Of a stretch of DNA of 64,000 bases, positions 1 through 8,579 are shown piece by piece. The notes beneath the pieces are model-generated. The model was given only the letters and a program-made list of their open reading frames with translations. It was not told the DNA's origin and did no database searches. The DNA is from Dactylosporangium fulvum (GTDB taxonomy: Bacteria > Actinomycetota > Actinomycetes > Mycobacteriales > Micromonosporaceae): NCBI RefSeq assembly GCF_025137375.1, contig NZ_CP073720.1:7216501-7280500 (forward strand), read 5' to 3'. Position numbers and translations under genes: made by a program. Every line of letters begins with the position of its first letter. Within the stretch, counting starts at the first letter, position 1.

Positions 1-252
1 CTCGGCCCGTTCGGGGGCGCGATCTACCCGGGGGTGAGCACCCCGGCCGGCCTGGCCGCCCGGCGCGAGGTGAACGACTGGATCCGCACCACGGCCGCGT
101 TCGACGGCGTCTTCGACGTGGCCCGGGCGGTCGAGAACCCCGACGCGCCCGACTTCATCCGCCCGGACCTCGACAGCGGCGACGGCATGCACCTCAACGA
201 CCGGGGTGCGGCGGCCATGGCGGACGCCGTGGAGCTTCCGCTCCAGGCCTGA
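1..252 (+). CDS. SGNH/GDSL-type hydrolase, C-terminal part (5' end outside window)
   Basis: Open from the first base in frame 1 to a TGA at 250-252, so the N-terminus lies upstream of the window. The C-terminal motif DGMHLNDRGAAAMADAV has the Asp-x-x-His arrangement of block V in SGNH-fold esterases, where Asp and His complete the catalytic triad; the preceding stretch (VNDWIRTTAAFDGVFDVARAV) fits the helix before that block. The nucleophile Ser block would be upstream. Substrate cannot be judged; many actinomycete relatives are secreted carbohydrate esterases or lipases. Family call is fairly safe, the activity is inference. Confidence 0.7.
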   Translation, partial: LGPFGGAIYPGVSTPAGLAARREVNDWIRTTAAFDGVFDVARAVENPDAPDFIRPDLDSGDGMHLNDRGAAAMADAVELPLQA

Positions 253-265
253 AGGCGTCGGCGAC

Positions 266-315
266 AGTGAGTACGCACGCTCATGCCGGAAGTGAGTACG
301 CACGCTCATGCCGGA
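266..315. repeat. 25-bp perfect tandem duplication (2 copies)
   Basis: Positions 266-290 and 291-315 are identical 25-mers in direct tandem. Each copy contains an ATG (283 and 308); the second is the first possible ATG of the downstream membrane-protein gene, the first is in another frame because 25 is not a multiple of 3. Confidence 0.9.
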
Positions 316-844
316 CCTTACGCGCGCCCGCCAAGCTGTGCATATGGTTGGACGAACGCAGTCGGGTCACCCGGCGAAGCGCCGAGAAGTGTGGGCGAGA
401 TGGGCACTTGCTCCCGTTGCTGCCACTCTGGTGGTCGCCGTCACGGTGGCGACGTGGTGGGTCGTCGGAGACCAGTCAACGGTTCCCGCCAGCGCTCACC
501 CCGACTACAGCGTGAGGCCCGTCAGGGTTGCTCCCGGCGTACAGCGTGCCGCCGGCCCAGTATCGATGGTCATCGTCATCGCAGCATTGCTTGTGTTGGG
601 CTGGGCCACCCGCAGGCAGCACCTCGACCCACGGTGGTGGCGTGTGCTTGGTCCGCTGCTGGCAGCCGGTGTGATCGTGGGATACGGGTGGCGGGTGATG
701 ACCGCCGGCGTGATCGGAGCCAACATCGGCGCCGGTCTCGTGGTCCTGTTCGCCGGGCCTGTGGTTGCGGCCCTGCTGCTCTGGTCGCTGGCATATTCGA
801 TCCGCCTGTCGAGGTGCGGACACAACGCATCGCCCACGATTTGA
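308..844 (+). CDS. Hypothetical membrane protein, about four TM segments
   Basis: A 178-aa protein of unrecognised family. Hydrophobic segments lie roughly at residues 31-52, 80-99, 108-125 and 130-158, with a short basic N-terminus (several Arg/Lys before the first segment), so an N-in inner-membrane protein is likely. The start is uncertain: ATG 308 sits in the second copy of the 25-bp repeat without a clear Shine-Dalgarno site; ATG 344 or GTG 386 would still keep the first membrane segment. No operon partner is evident. Function unknown. Confidence 0.5.
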   Translation: MPDLTRARQAVHMVGRTQSGHPAKRREVWARWALAPVAATLVVAVTVATWWVVGDQSTVPASAHPDYSVRPVRVAPGVQRAAGPVSMVIVIAALLVLGWATRRQHLDPRWWRVLGPLLAAGVIVGYGWRVMTAGVIGANIGAGLVVLFAGPVVAALLLWSLAYSIRLSRCGHNASPTI

Positions 845-1122
845 TCAAGGCCGCTGGACATGCCGCCATCAACCGGCCGGGTAAAGGAGTCCGCGGCTGG
901 CACCGCGTGCTCCCGAGTGCCGCCTGGGTCGATGCAGGTGGTTCGGCGGGTGAGTTGCAGCCCCGGTGGCGGGTGTGGCGCACTTGGCTCCTCTGGCCCC
1001 TGTGAGACACCCGGGCTGTTCGGTTAGGGTGCCATTCACGACAGTGGGACGGCCGTCTCACATTTCGGGCCAGCGTTGTCCCGTCGCGATCCGGATGCAC
1101 CGCCAGGCAACGGAGGCCAGTC

Positions 1123-2589
1123 ATGCCTGATCCGATGGGATTCATGAAGTACCGCCGGCAGCTGCCGCTGCTGCGCCCGGTGCCCGAGCGGGTCGCCGAC
1201 TGGCGCGACGTGTACCAGCGCGTCGACGAACAGGTGATCCACGAGCAGTCCAGCCGGTGCATGAACTGTGGCGTCCCGTACTGCCACAACGCCTGTCCGC
1301 TGGGCAACCTGATCCCGGACTGGAACGACCTGGTGCGCGTCGGCGACTGGGAGCGCGCCGCGGAGGCGTTGCACGCGACGAACAACTTCCCCGAGTTCAC
1401 CGGGCGGCTCTGCCCGGCCCCGTGCGAGGCGGCCTGCGTCCTCGGCATCGGTGACGACCCGGTCACGATCAAGCAGGTAGAGGTCGAGATCATCAACCGT
1501 CTCACCGACGGCGGGCCGCTGCGGCCCTTCACGGTCGCGACGCGGTCCGGTCGCAGCGTGGCCGTGGTCGGCTCCGGGCCGGCCGGCCTGGCCGCCGCGC
1601 AGCAGCTGGCGCGGGCCGGACACGCGACGACCGTGTACGAGCGCAGCGACGCCGTCGGCGGCCTGCTCCGCTACGGCATCCCGGACTTCAAGCTGGAGAA
1701 GCGCCACATCGACCGGCGGGCCGCTCAGCTCGCCGCCGAGGGGGTGTCGTTCGTCACCGGCTGCGAGGTCGGCGTCGACGTCTCGCTGGCCGAGCTGCGG
1801 GAGCGGCACGACGCCGTCGTCCTGGCCTGCGGCGCCCTCGACCCGCGCGACGTGCCGGCCACTCCCGGCCGCGAGCTCAACGGCATTCACCAGGCGATGG
1901 TGTACCTGGAGGGCGCGAACCGGGTCGTCGCCGGCTCGCTGGACGCACCGCCGATCGACGCGGCCGGCCTGAACGTCATCGTCGTGGGCGGCGGCGACAC
2001 GGCCGCGGACTGCCTCGGCACCGCACACCGGCAGGGCGCGGCCAGCGTGCAGTTGGTGGAGGTGGCACCGCTGCCTCCGCCGCAGCGGGACGGCGGCCGC
2101 GACCCCTGGCCGACCTGGCCGACCATGCTGCGCAGCGGCTCGGCGCACGAGGAGGGCGGCGATCGCAACTTCGGCTGCGCGGTGCGCCGGTTCATCGGCG
2201 ACGACGAGGGGCGACTGCGCGCGGTCGAGCTGGTGGATGTCCTCGTCGGCCCCGGTTTCACACTGAGCGAGGTCGAGGGCACGGTCCGCGAGGTGCCGGC
2301 CGACCTGGCCCTGCTGGCGATCGGATTCGCCGGTACGCAGCCCGGACCGCACCTGGCCCAGGCGAAGCTCACCCGCAACGGGCGCGGCACGATCGACGCC
2401 GGCGGTGACTGGCAGACCGAAGCGCCGGGCGTCTTCGTGGCCGGCGACGCCCGCCGGGGACCGTCGTTGATCGTCTGGGCGATCGCGGAGGGCCGCTCGG
2501 CCGCCGCGGCGGTCCACCAGTACCTGAGCGGCGGTGGACGGCTGCCCGCCCCGGTCACCCCGGCCTCGATGCCGCTCAGTACGAGGTAG
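1123..2589 (+). CDS. gltD: Glutamate synthase small subunit (NADPH, GltD)
   Basis: A 488-aa flavoprotein that would pass electrons from NADPH through FAD and Fe-S clusters to the GltB subunit for conversion of glutamine and 2-oxoglutarate to glutamate. It begins MPDPMGFMKY, typical of GltD. Cluster-binding cysteines are visible at residues 46, 49, 54 and 58 and again in the FTGRLCPAPCEAAC segment. An FAD dinucleotide fold (VAVVGSGPAGLAAA) and a second one for NADPH (VIVVGGGDTAADC) follow, and the C-terminal GVFVAGDARRG motif is also typical. A GGAGG site lies about 6 nt before the ATG. Length is normal. No gltB lies on either side, which is unusual because gltB usually precedes gltD; other GltD-like partners are possible. 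Confidence 0.93.
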   Translation: MPDPMGFMKYRRQLPLLRPVPERVADWRDVYQRVDEQVIHEQSSRCMNCGVPYCHNACPLGNLIPDWNDLVRVGDWERAAEALHATNNFPEFTGRLCPAPCEAACVLGIGDDPVTIKQVEVEIINRLTDGGPLRPFTVATRSGRSVAVVGSGPAGLAAAQQLARAGHATTVYERSDAVGGLLRYGIPDFKLEKRHIDRRAAQLAAEGVSFVTGCEVGVDVSLAELRERHDAVVLACGALDPRDVPATPGRELNGIHQAMVYLEGANRVVAGSLDAPPIDAAGLNVIVVGGGDTAADCLGTAHRQGAASVQLVEVAPLPPPQRDGGRDPWPTWPTMLRSGSAHEEGGDRNFGCAVRRFIGDDEGRLRAVELVDVLVGPGFTLSEVEGTVREVPADLALLAIGFAGTQPGPHLAQAKLTRNGRGTIDAGGDWQTEAPGVFVAGDARRGPSLIVWAIAEGRSAAAAVHQYLSGGGRLPAPVTPASMPLSTR

Positions 2590-2631
2590 GCCCGGCGCCG
2601 GTTCGCACCGTCACAAAACGTTGGTGATAAT

Positions 2632-2663
2632 GGTCAGGCCACCGCTCGTGCGGTGACCTGACC
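2632..2663. terminator. Bidirectional hairpin terminator between gltD and the SDR gene
   Basis: Arms 2632-2645 and 2650-2663 pair with 13 of 14 complementary bases around a TCGT loop, between two converging genes. There is no clear T tract, as is common in actinomycetes. Confidence 0.65.
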
Positions 2664-2683
2664 TCATCGGCGTAGCGTAGTGG

Positions 2684-3520
2684 TCATGCCTGCCGCCAGG
2701 TGTGGACGGGGATGAAGCCCAGCAGGTCGCGGCTCAGGCGGGTGGAGACCGGCACGGCGAAGCCGTCCAGCGGTTCGGTGACTTGGGACTCCGGATGGTA
2801 TCGGCGGAGCAGCTCCGCCGTCGGCTGCAGTGCGGTGGTGTCGGGCGCGGCGGCGGTGACGACGGCGTGGCCGTCGACCGGCCGGGTCAGCGCCACGACG
2901 AGCGCGGTGACGGCGTCCCGCGTGTCGATCCAGCTCCACAGGGCGCCCCGGTCGCCGCCGGGATCGGCCTGCACATGGGCGAGATGGTGCCGCAGCCGCT
3001 CGCCGGTGCCGATGAACGGGAAGCGCAGGCTCACCGCGGGGATGCCGTGGCGGCGGCTCACCGTCGCCGTGACGAGTTCGCCGACGTGTTTCGAAAGCCC
3101 GTACGGATCGTCGCCGAGATACGGATGGTCCTCGGTCAGCGGCAGCCGCAGCGGTGCCGCGCCGCGTCCCGACCACGCCAGCCCGACGGCGGACAGGCTC
3201 GACACGTAGACGATCCGGCCGACACCGAGCTCGCCCGCGGCGTCCAGGAGGTGATACGTCGAGCCGACGTTGTTGCCGAAGACGTTCTCGTGCAGCGGGG
3301 ACGGCAGGGCGGCGGCGTGCACCACCGCGTCGACGCCGGCCAGCAGCCGGCCGAGGACCTGGTCGTCGGGGTGGCTCAGGTCGCCGACAACAACATCGTC
3401 AGCGGGGCTCGTCCGCAGTGGCGTGCGGTCGTGCGCGCGGACGCCGTGCCCGTCGGCGCGCAGCCGGGCGACCAAAGCCTGCCCCAGCATCCCGCCCGCA
3501 CCGGTGACCAGGATCTTCAC
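2684..3520 (-). CDS. NAD(P)-dependent epimerase/dehydratase-type oxidoreductase (extended SDR)
   Basis: A 278-aa Rossmann-fold protein. The N-terminal nucleotide motif is GAGGMLG (residues 7-13), an Asp-rich GDL segment follows, then YVSS and the catalytic YGLSK (Tyr-x-x-x-Lys). Extended SDRs of this size include sugar-nucleotide epimerases and uronate dehydrogenases; position at the end of a polysaccharide-uptake operon favours oxidation of a sugar or uronate over nucleotide-sugar synthesis, but that is inference. The start is GTG at 3520, with GAGGAG six nt upstream; it overlaps the stop of the 40-aa ORF in a GTGA junction, so translation is probably coupled. Confidence 0.8.
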   Translation of the reverse strand: MKILVTGAGGMLGQALVARLRADGHGVRAHDRTPLRTSPADDVVVGDLSHPDDQVLGRLLAGVDAVVHAAALPSPLHENVFGNNVGSTYHLLDAAGELGVGRIVYVSSLSAVGLAWSGRGAAPLRLPLTEDHPYLGDDPYGLSKHVGELVTATVSRRHGIPAVSLRFPFIGTGERLRHHLAHVQADPGGDRGALWSWIDTRDAVTALVVALTRPVDGHAVVTAAAPDTTALQPTAELLRRYHPESQVTEPLDGFAVPVSTRLSRDLLGFIPVHTWRQA

Positions 3521-3639
3521 GCCACGCTCCTCAGTCCCGCGTCGTCGCCCTCGGCGACGAGATATCCGGCGGCGTCGACCTCGCCGGGATGGACGACGCC
3601 GGTCCGTTCGACGTGCTCATGGTCCTTCGGGTGCGTCAT
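3517..3639 (-). CDS. Small 40-aa protein between lyase and SDR genes
   Basis: A 40-codon frame from ATG 3639 to TGA 3517-3519. It begins MTHPKDHEHVERTGVV and ends in DDAGLRSVA, with no membrane segment or cysteine. Its ATG overlaps the lyase stop (ATGA) and its TGA overlaps the SDR GTG (GTGA), so all three frames are stitched together without a gap; a GGTGA site lies about 7 nt before its ATG. I recognise no family. It may be a real small protein, or mainly a translational-coupling device carrying ribosomes from the long upstream gene to the SDR. The double overlap argues against chance. Confidence 0.55.
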   Translation of the reverse strand: MTHPKDHEHVERTGVVHPGEVDAAGYLVAEGDDAGLRSVA

Positions 3640-6600
3640 GCTGTGTTCACCGGTGCGAAGTTGGCGGTCAACGCCTGGTCGCCGGTGACCGTGAACGTGT
3701 ACTCCCGGGTGGTGGACACCTCCGTGCCGCCCACGGTCCAGTTGACGAAGCGATAACCGGGCGTGGCCTTGGCCGATGCGGTGACCTGGCTGCCGGGCTC
3801 GTAGAAGCCGGGCCGCGTGTCGTTGCCCTCCAGCCTGACGGTGCCGGCACCGCCGGGAGACACCGACGCGGCGACGTTGTGCTCCACGATGTTGATCACC
3901 ATCACGTTGTACAACCTCGCCCGTCCCGCGCTGGTGGTGCCGTTGTAGCGCATGAGGTTGACGATGGTGACCTTCCCGCCGGCGACCTTCACGGTGTAGC
4001 CGTCGTCCCCGAGATTGTCGGTGCCCAGGTTGAAGACCCGGACGTCGCCGGAATTCACGATGAGCCCGTTGTGCAGACCGTAGCCGAACGCGTCCGCGAC
4101 GGTCAGCCGGTTCGCGCCGTCGACGGTGATCAGATCCGCGTACTTGCGTGTCCAGCCGTCGATCACCTGCGGGAAGAGGTCCTTGCCGAGGACCCAGTTG
4201 GGCAGATGGAAGCCGGTCCGCACAAACGTGTTGCCGTTGCTGAGCACGCCTTCGATCCGCCCGTCGTCGCTCTTGCCGACGGTGACACCGTGCCGCACGA
4301 AGGTGCCTTTGATCTTCCGGACCAGGAAGCGGTCGTTGCGGTACCTGGCCATGTCGATGGCGTTCCACGCGTTCGGCAGGCCGATGTTGACGACGTAGGT
4401 GCCGGTGCCCTGGCCGCGGATCGCGTAGGGATAAGGGACCAGGCCACCCGGTGCCGCAGGGTTGTTCTCCGGGTAGAACACACGCAGACCGTTGATCCCG
4501 GCCCGCTCGCCGCGGAGGGTGATCGCGGCCTGGTCGGTGTCCGGGTTGGCGGTGTTGCGCCCGGCGTAGGACAGCAGCACGGTGCCTCCGCTGCGGCCGT
4601 CCTCGTCCCGGTTCGGCACCGAGGACGCGCCGCGCAGCTCGACGCCGGCCGGGACGATGAGACGCCCGTCGAGCCGGTACCAGCCGGCCGGGAGGTAGAC
4701 CACGCCGCCGCCGTCGCGCCCGGCGCGGTCGAGCGCGCGCTGGATGCCCGCCGTCGCGTCCTGCGCCGGGAGGTAGCCGTTGCCCCGCGACGCGTTGTAC
4801 GGGGCCTTGCTCACGTCGTAGAGGACTTTGCGCGCAGGCTTGGCGGCGGCGGGTTCCGCATCGTCGGTGGGCACGGTCCCGGCGAGCTGGTACACCGTTC
4901 CCTTCACCGCGCCGACGAGCTTGGTGTCGGTGAGCTTGACGTAGCCGCCCCCGTTGTTCACCACCGCGGCCTGGCTGCCTTCGAGACGGCTCGCGGCCAG
5001 CGACAGCCCCCACCGTGCGTCGAACTGGTCGACCTGCAGGGCGGTGTCGGTGCGCAGCAGTTTCACCCGCTGGAAGACGCCGGTGAACTCGGCCCGCAGC
5101 CCCTTCACGATGTGGATGCCGACACGGTAGTCCGCCGCGGACAGGTCCGCGAACTGGTCCCACTCCAGGTCGCCGAGCACGAACCCGGTGCCGTGCGCGC
5201 GGGTCCACGCGTCCAGCGCGCTGCGCCGCGGCGGGTTGTACGCCGCCGGGGCCTGCGCCCAGTAGGCGTTGCTCAGCTCGACGTTCTCCCACGTGCCGAC
5301 ATCGGCGCCGTTGTAGGCCTCGACGCCTTCCAGCAGCGCGGTTCCCTTGACGTTACGGACGGTCGCCGACTCGTGGGTCTGGCCGTTGCCGGGCGGACGA
5401 CCCCGCTCGTCGCGCATGGTGCTGATGCCGATGCCCCGGTACGAGTTGAGCATGGTGACGTCGGAAACCGTGCTCATCATGTAGTTCTCGTCGCCGGCCC
5501 AGGCGCTGCCCGGGATCTCGAACGTGAAGTTGTAGGGCACCGGAGCGGTCGCGCTCTGCCGCGGGTAGTACGTGGTGACGCCCATGACGCCGGCGCTGCC
5601 GCCGATGCGGAACAGCACGGGACCGTTGTCACCGGCGGGGAGGTCGGCACTCACCACGGTGCCGTAGGCGCCGCGGCCCTGGTCCGGATCGCGCCGGTCG
5701 CCGCGCAGCGTGCAGAAGGCCGGCACCTCGACCGTGTCGGTGACCCGGTAGGTACCCTCCGGCAGCCAAACGGTTCCGCCTCCCGCGTCGTAGCAGTCGT
5801 ACAGCGCCGCCCGGATGGCTGCGGTTGCGTCCTTCTTCCCGGTCGGGTCGGCGCCGTACGAGGTGGCGTCGAAGTCGGCGACCACCACGTCGATGGTCGG
5901 GTACTTGGTCTTGACGAGCGTCGGCGACGGCGCGACGGCGCGCTGGTCGCGGATCTGGAACCCGGCCACGTCGAAGCCGTCGAGGCCGGGGGCGTAGCCG
6001 GTGAGGTTCAGCCGGACGTAGCGTGCGGTCGCGGCGGGGAACCGGGTGCGGGACGAACCGTTGCCTCCGGCACCACCGGACCGTCCGACGACGGTGTAGG
6101 TGGTGCCGTTCGTGGAGACCTCGACGGTGTAGTCGGGCGAGTAGGCGTTGCCCCACTGCACCAGCACCTCGTTGACCGGCCGCGCCGTGCCGAGGTCGGC
6201 CCGCAGCCACTCGCCCGCTCCGCCGTTTCCGCTGGTCCAGGCGGTCGTCGCGGTGCCGTCGTTCGCCGCGGCCGGGCTCGAACCGTCGGCGCTGCTGCTG
6301 GCGGTGAGCGTGGCGTGGCGGGCCAGGTCGGTGTCGACCGCCGAGGCGCGGAACGCCTGGTGGGCGTCGTACAACGCCCGCTGCGCCGCAGCGACCTGCG
6401 CCTCGGTGGGCGAGGCGTCGTCGAGCACGGCCTGTGCCTGGGCGACGGCCGTCGCGAGCGCCGCCTTCGATCCGGGCGGATACTGCCCGTCGCGGGTACC
6501 TTCGCGCGCCGCGTAGAGCGCCAGGTTCGCCGAGGCGACGAGGTCACGCAGGCCGGCCTTGACGTCGAGTTGGCGGGGGACGACGGTCACCCGCACGGCC

Positions 6601-7592
6601 GCCACCGTGAGCTCGACCGGGGAGCCGTCGTGGGTGAGGCGGAAGTCGGAGCCGTTGGTGCGGTTGGTCAGGATCGCGTCGTCGAGGACGAAGTCCTGGG
6701 TCTTCCACGTCTGACTGTCCCCGTAGGTGACGACCTGCGACGGCTTGAACTTGTCGGCGAGTTCTTCGCCGGGGGAATCGTAGTGCAGGAAGAGCGTGCC
6801 GTTGCCCGCGTCGAAGTAGTCCACGCTGACCATCACGATGTCGGTGGTGTTGTACGCGTAGCTGTCGGCGACGTTCATGTAGAGGTAGTTGGTCGCCGGT
6901 GCCGGCGCGGCGGCGTTGGTCCGCCAGTAGCCGCGGCCGGCGAGCGTGCCGGTGACGAGCCCCGCCTCGTTGTCGCCGGCCCTCGGGCTGAGACCGGTGC
7001 CGGTCGGGGTGGGGCCGAGCGTGGCCTGCGGTCCGGTCTTGGTGATCCGGACCTGGGCGACGGTGATGTCCGACGGTGCGCCGCCGTTGACCCCGGCGAG
7101 GCGCAGCTCACCGGCGCCACCGGCGGTGAGCGCGGCGCCGTCGAGCCCGACCGCCGCCAGCCGCCAGGCATTCGTGCCGGTGAGGTCGGCGACCGTCTTC
7201 GTGTCGCCGGATGCGGTGCGCAGCGTCAACTGTCCGCTTCCGGCGTCGTAGTAGGTGACCACGACGACGATCGACGCCTGCGCCACGCTCGCCGCGTAGG
7301 CGGCGTCGGGCGTGACGCCGAAGTAGCTCGTGCCCGCGGCGACCTGCGTCTGCCAGTACGTCCGGCCGTCCAGCGTGCCGGTGCGCAGGCCCGCCGGGTC
7401 GTCACCGCCGCGCACCCGCACGCCGAGCGCGACCACGTCCGGACCGAGATCCGCGCCGATGCCGCGCGGGTACATGTCCGGGCCCGTCGCGGCGTGCGCG
7501 GCGCTGACCGGCACGAGGAGGGCGGTCACCAACAGCAGGGCCGGCCAGATGAGGGACCATCGCTTGGTTCGGGGACGCCTTGGGATTGTCAC
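3636..7592 (-). CDS. Secreted multidomain beta-helix protein (pectate lyase superfamily, F5/8-type C domain)
   Basis: A 1,318-aa exported protein. Residues 1-35 form a signal peptide (basic start, hydrophobic core, AHAATG cleavage region). Residues 40-185 and 200-338 are two related beta-rich domains (each with GTL-GR-YW and YxDAGxGxLxL). About 350-415 is a short helical FIVAR-like segment, and about 420-548 looks like an F5/8 type C (discoidin/CBM32) domain. Two beta-helix segments of pectate-lyase-3 type begin near 565 and 925, each opening with a GADPTGKKDATAAI- or AQDATAGI-like stretch followed by LPEGTYRV or LPAGWYRL. Residues 1250-1318 resemble a bacterial beta-repeat (FVNWTVGG...LTANFAPV). 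Position after binding protein and permease genes suggests an extracellular enzyme acting on a pectin-like polysaccharide whose products the importer takes up. Substrate and activity are inferred. Confidence 0.8.
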   Translation of the reverse strand: MTIPRRPRTKRWSLIWPALLLVTALLVPVSAAHAATGPDMYPRGIGADLGPDVVALGVRVRGGDDPAGLRTGTLDGRTYWQTQVAAGTSYFGVTPDAAYAASVAQASIVVVVTYYDAGSGQLTLRTASGDTKTVADLTGTNAWRLAAVGLDGAALTAGGAGELRLAGVNGGAPSDITVAQVRITKTGPQATLGPTPTGTGLSPRAGDNEAGLVTGTLAGRGYWRTNAAAPAPATNYLYMNVADSYAYNTTDIVMVSVDYFDAGNGTLFLHYDSPGEELADKFKPSQVVTYGDSQTWKTQDFVLDDAILTNRTNGSDFRLTHDGSPVELTVAAVRVTVVPRQLDVKAGLRDLVASANLALYAAREGTRDGQYPPGSKAALATAVAQAQAVLDDASPTEAQVAAAQRALYDAHQAFRASAVDTDLARHATLTASSSADGSSPAAANDGTATTAWTSGNGGAGEWLRADLGTARPVNEVLVQWGNAYSPDYTVEVSTNGTTYTVVGRSGGAGGNGSSRTRFPAATARYVRLNLTGYAPGLDGFDVAGFQIRDQRAVAPSPTLVKTKYPTIDVVVADFDATSYGADPTGKKDATAAIRAALYDCYDAGGGTVWLPEGTYRVTDTVEVPAFCTLRGDRRDPDQGRGAYGTVVSADLPAGDNGPVLFRIGGSAGVMGVTTYYPRQSATAPVPYNFTFEIPGSAWAGDENYMMSTVSDVTMLNSYRGIGISTMRDERGRPPGNGQTHESATVRNVKGTALLEGVEAYNGADVGTWENVELSNAYWAQAPAAYNPPRRSALDAWTRAHGTGFVLGDLEWDQFADLSAADYRVGIHIVKGLRAEFTGVFQRVKLLRTDTALQVDQFDARWGLSLAASRLEGSQAAVVNNGGGYVKLTDTKLVGAVKGTVYQLAGTVPTDDAEPAAAKPARKVLYDVSKAPYNASRGNGYLPAQDATAGIQRALDRAGRDGGGVVYLPAGWYRLDGRLIVPAGVELRGASSVPNRDEDGRSGGTVLLSYAGRNTANPDTDQAAITLRGERAGINGLRVFYPENNPAAPGGLVPYPYAIRGQGTGTYVVNIGLPNAWNAIDMARYRNDRFLVRKIKGTFVRHGVTVGKSDDGRIEGVLSNGNTFVRTGFHLPNWVLGKDLFPQVIDGWTRKYADLITVDGANRLTVADAFGYGLHNGLIVNSGDVRVFNLGTDNLGDDGYTVKVAGGKVTIVNLMRYNGTTSAGRARLYNVMVINIVEHNVAASVSPGGAGTVRLEGNDTRPGFYEPGSQVTASAKATPGYRFVNWTVGGTEVSTTREYTFTVTGDQALTANFAPVNTA

Positions 7593-7676
7593 GGGTTGCC
7601 TCCGGGATCGTCCGATCTCAGCGTGTCGTTACCGGGGTGGGTTCGCGTCTCGTGGCGCTCTGTCCGCTGCGGTCGA

Positions 7677-8579
7677 TCACGCCTTCACCGCGCCCATCAG
7701 GCCGTTGACGAAGTATCGTTGCGCCGCGACGAACAGGATGATCACCGGTATCACCACGATCAGCGCGCCGGCCATCAGGACGTTGTAGTGCTGCACCGCG
7801 CCGGACTGCAGGTTCTGCAGCGCGATGGGCAGGGTGAACGCGCCGGGGTCGTTGAGTGAGACCCGCGTCAACAGGTACTCGTTCCAGGTCGGGATCGCGG
7901 TGAGGACCGCGATGGTGATCAGAACCGGCCGGGACAGCGGCAGGTAGATGGTGGTGAAGATGCGCAGTTCGCCGGCGCCGTCCACGCGGGCCGCCTCGCG
8001 CAGTTCGCTGGGGATGGCGTCGAACGCGTTGGTCATCATGAGGATCGACAGCGGCGCCGAGCCGTTGACGAACGGCAGGATCAGCCCCCAGTGGTTGCCC
8101 AGCAGCCCGAGCTTGTTCTCCAGCAGCACCACGGGCAGCAGTACCGTCACCCCGGGCACGAACAGCAGCACCATGAAGAGGCGGTAGAGCGCCTTGCGCC
8201 CGGGGAAGCGCAGCACCGAGAACGCGTAGCCGGCCGCCGCGTAGATCACCAGCACCAGCAGCACGGTGAGCCCGGTGACCTTCAGGCTGTTCAGGAAGTA
8301 GTCGAAGAAATGCAGTTCGTTCCAGGTCTCGGTGAGCGTGTGCAGGGTCGGGTGGCGCGGGATGATGTTCCCGCCGCGCACCACCTCGAACTGGTCCTTG
8401 AACGCGGCGGACACCATCCACAGGAACGGGTACAGGCTGATCGCCGCGTACAGCAACAGCAGGACGCCGACCGTGATGCGGGCCAGCACGCCGGGCAGTG
8501 ACCAGCCGGTGCGGGCGGGTGCCGCGGCCCGGCCGGTGGCGGGTGCGACGGCGTTGGGACGCACGGTCTCGGTGCTCAC
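7677..8579 (-). CDS. Carbohydrate ABC transporter permease, MalG type
   Basis: A 300-aa inner-membrane permease with about six TM segments and the EAA loop (EAARVDGAGELRIFTTIYLP) that docks the ATPase. It pairs with the MalF-type protein encoded just upstream; the GTG start overlaps that gene's TGA (GTGA at 8576-8579). No ATPase is encoded here, so a shared MsiK-like ATPase, usual for actinomycete CUT1 importers, is likely. An 84-bp gap separates it from the lyase gene, which probably belongs to the same operon. Confidence 0.93.
   Translation of the reverse strand: MSTETVRPNAVAPATGRAAAPARTGWSLPGVLARITVGVLLLLYAAISLYPFLWMVSAAFKDQFEVVRGGNIIPRHPTLHTLTETWNELHFFDYFLNSLKVTGLTVLLVLVIYAAAGYAFSVLRFPGRKALYRLFMVLLFVPGVTVLLPVVLLENKLGLLGNHWGLILPFVNGSAPLSILMMTNAFDAIPSELREAARVDGAGELRIFTTIYLPLSRPVLITIAVLTAIPTWNEYLLTRVSLNDPGAFTLPIALQNLQSGAVQHYNVLMAGALIVVIPVIILFVAAQRYFVNGLMGAVKA

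Noticed and set aside
3270..7859. Very long open frame (over 1,500 codons) on the plus strand opposite the lyase gene
   Set aside because: Mirror of a GC-rich coding sequence; Arg/Val/Gly-rich with no domains, while the minus-strand frame has signal peptide and clear domains.
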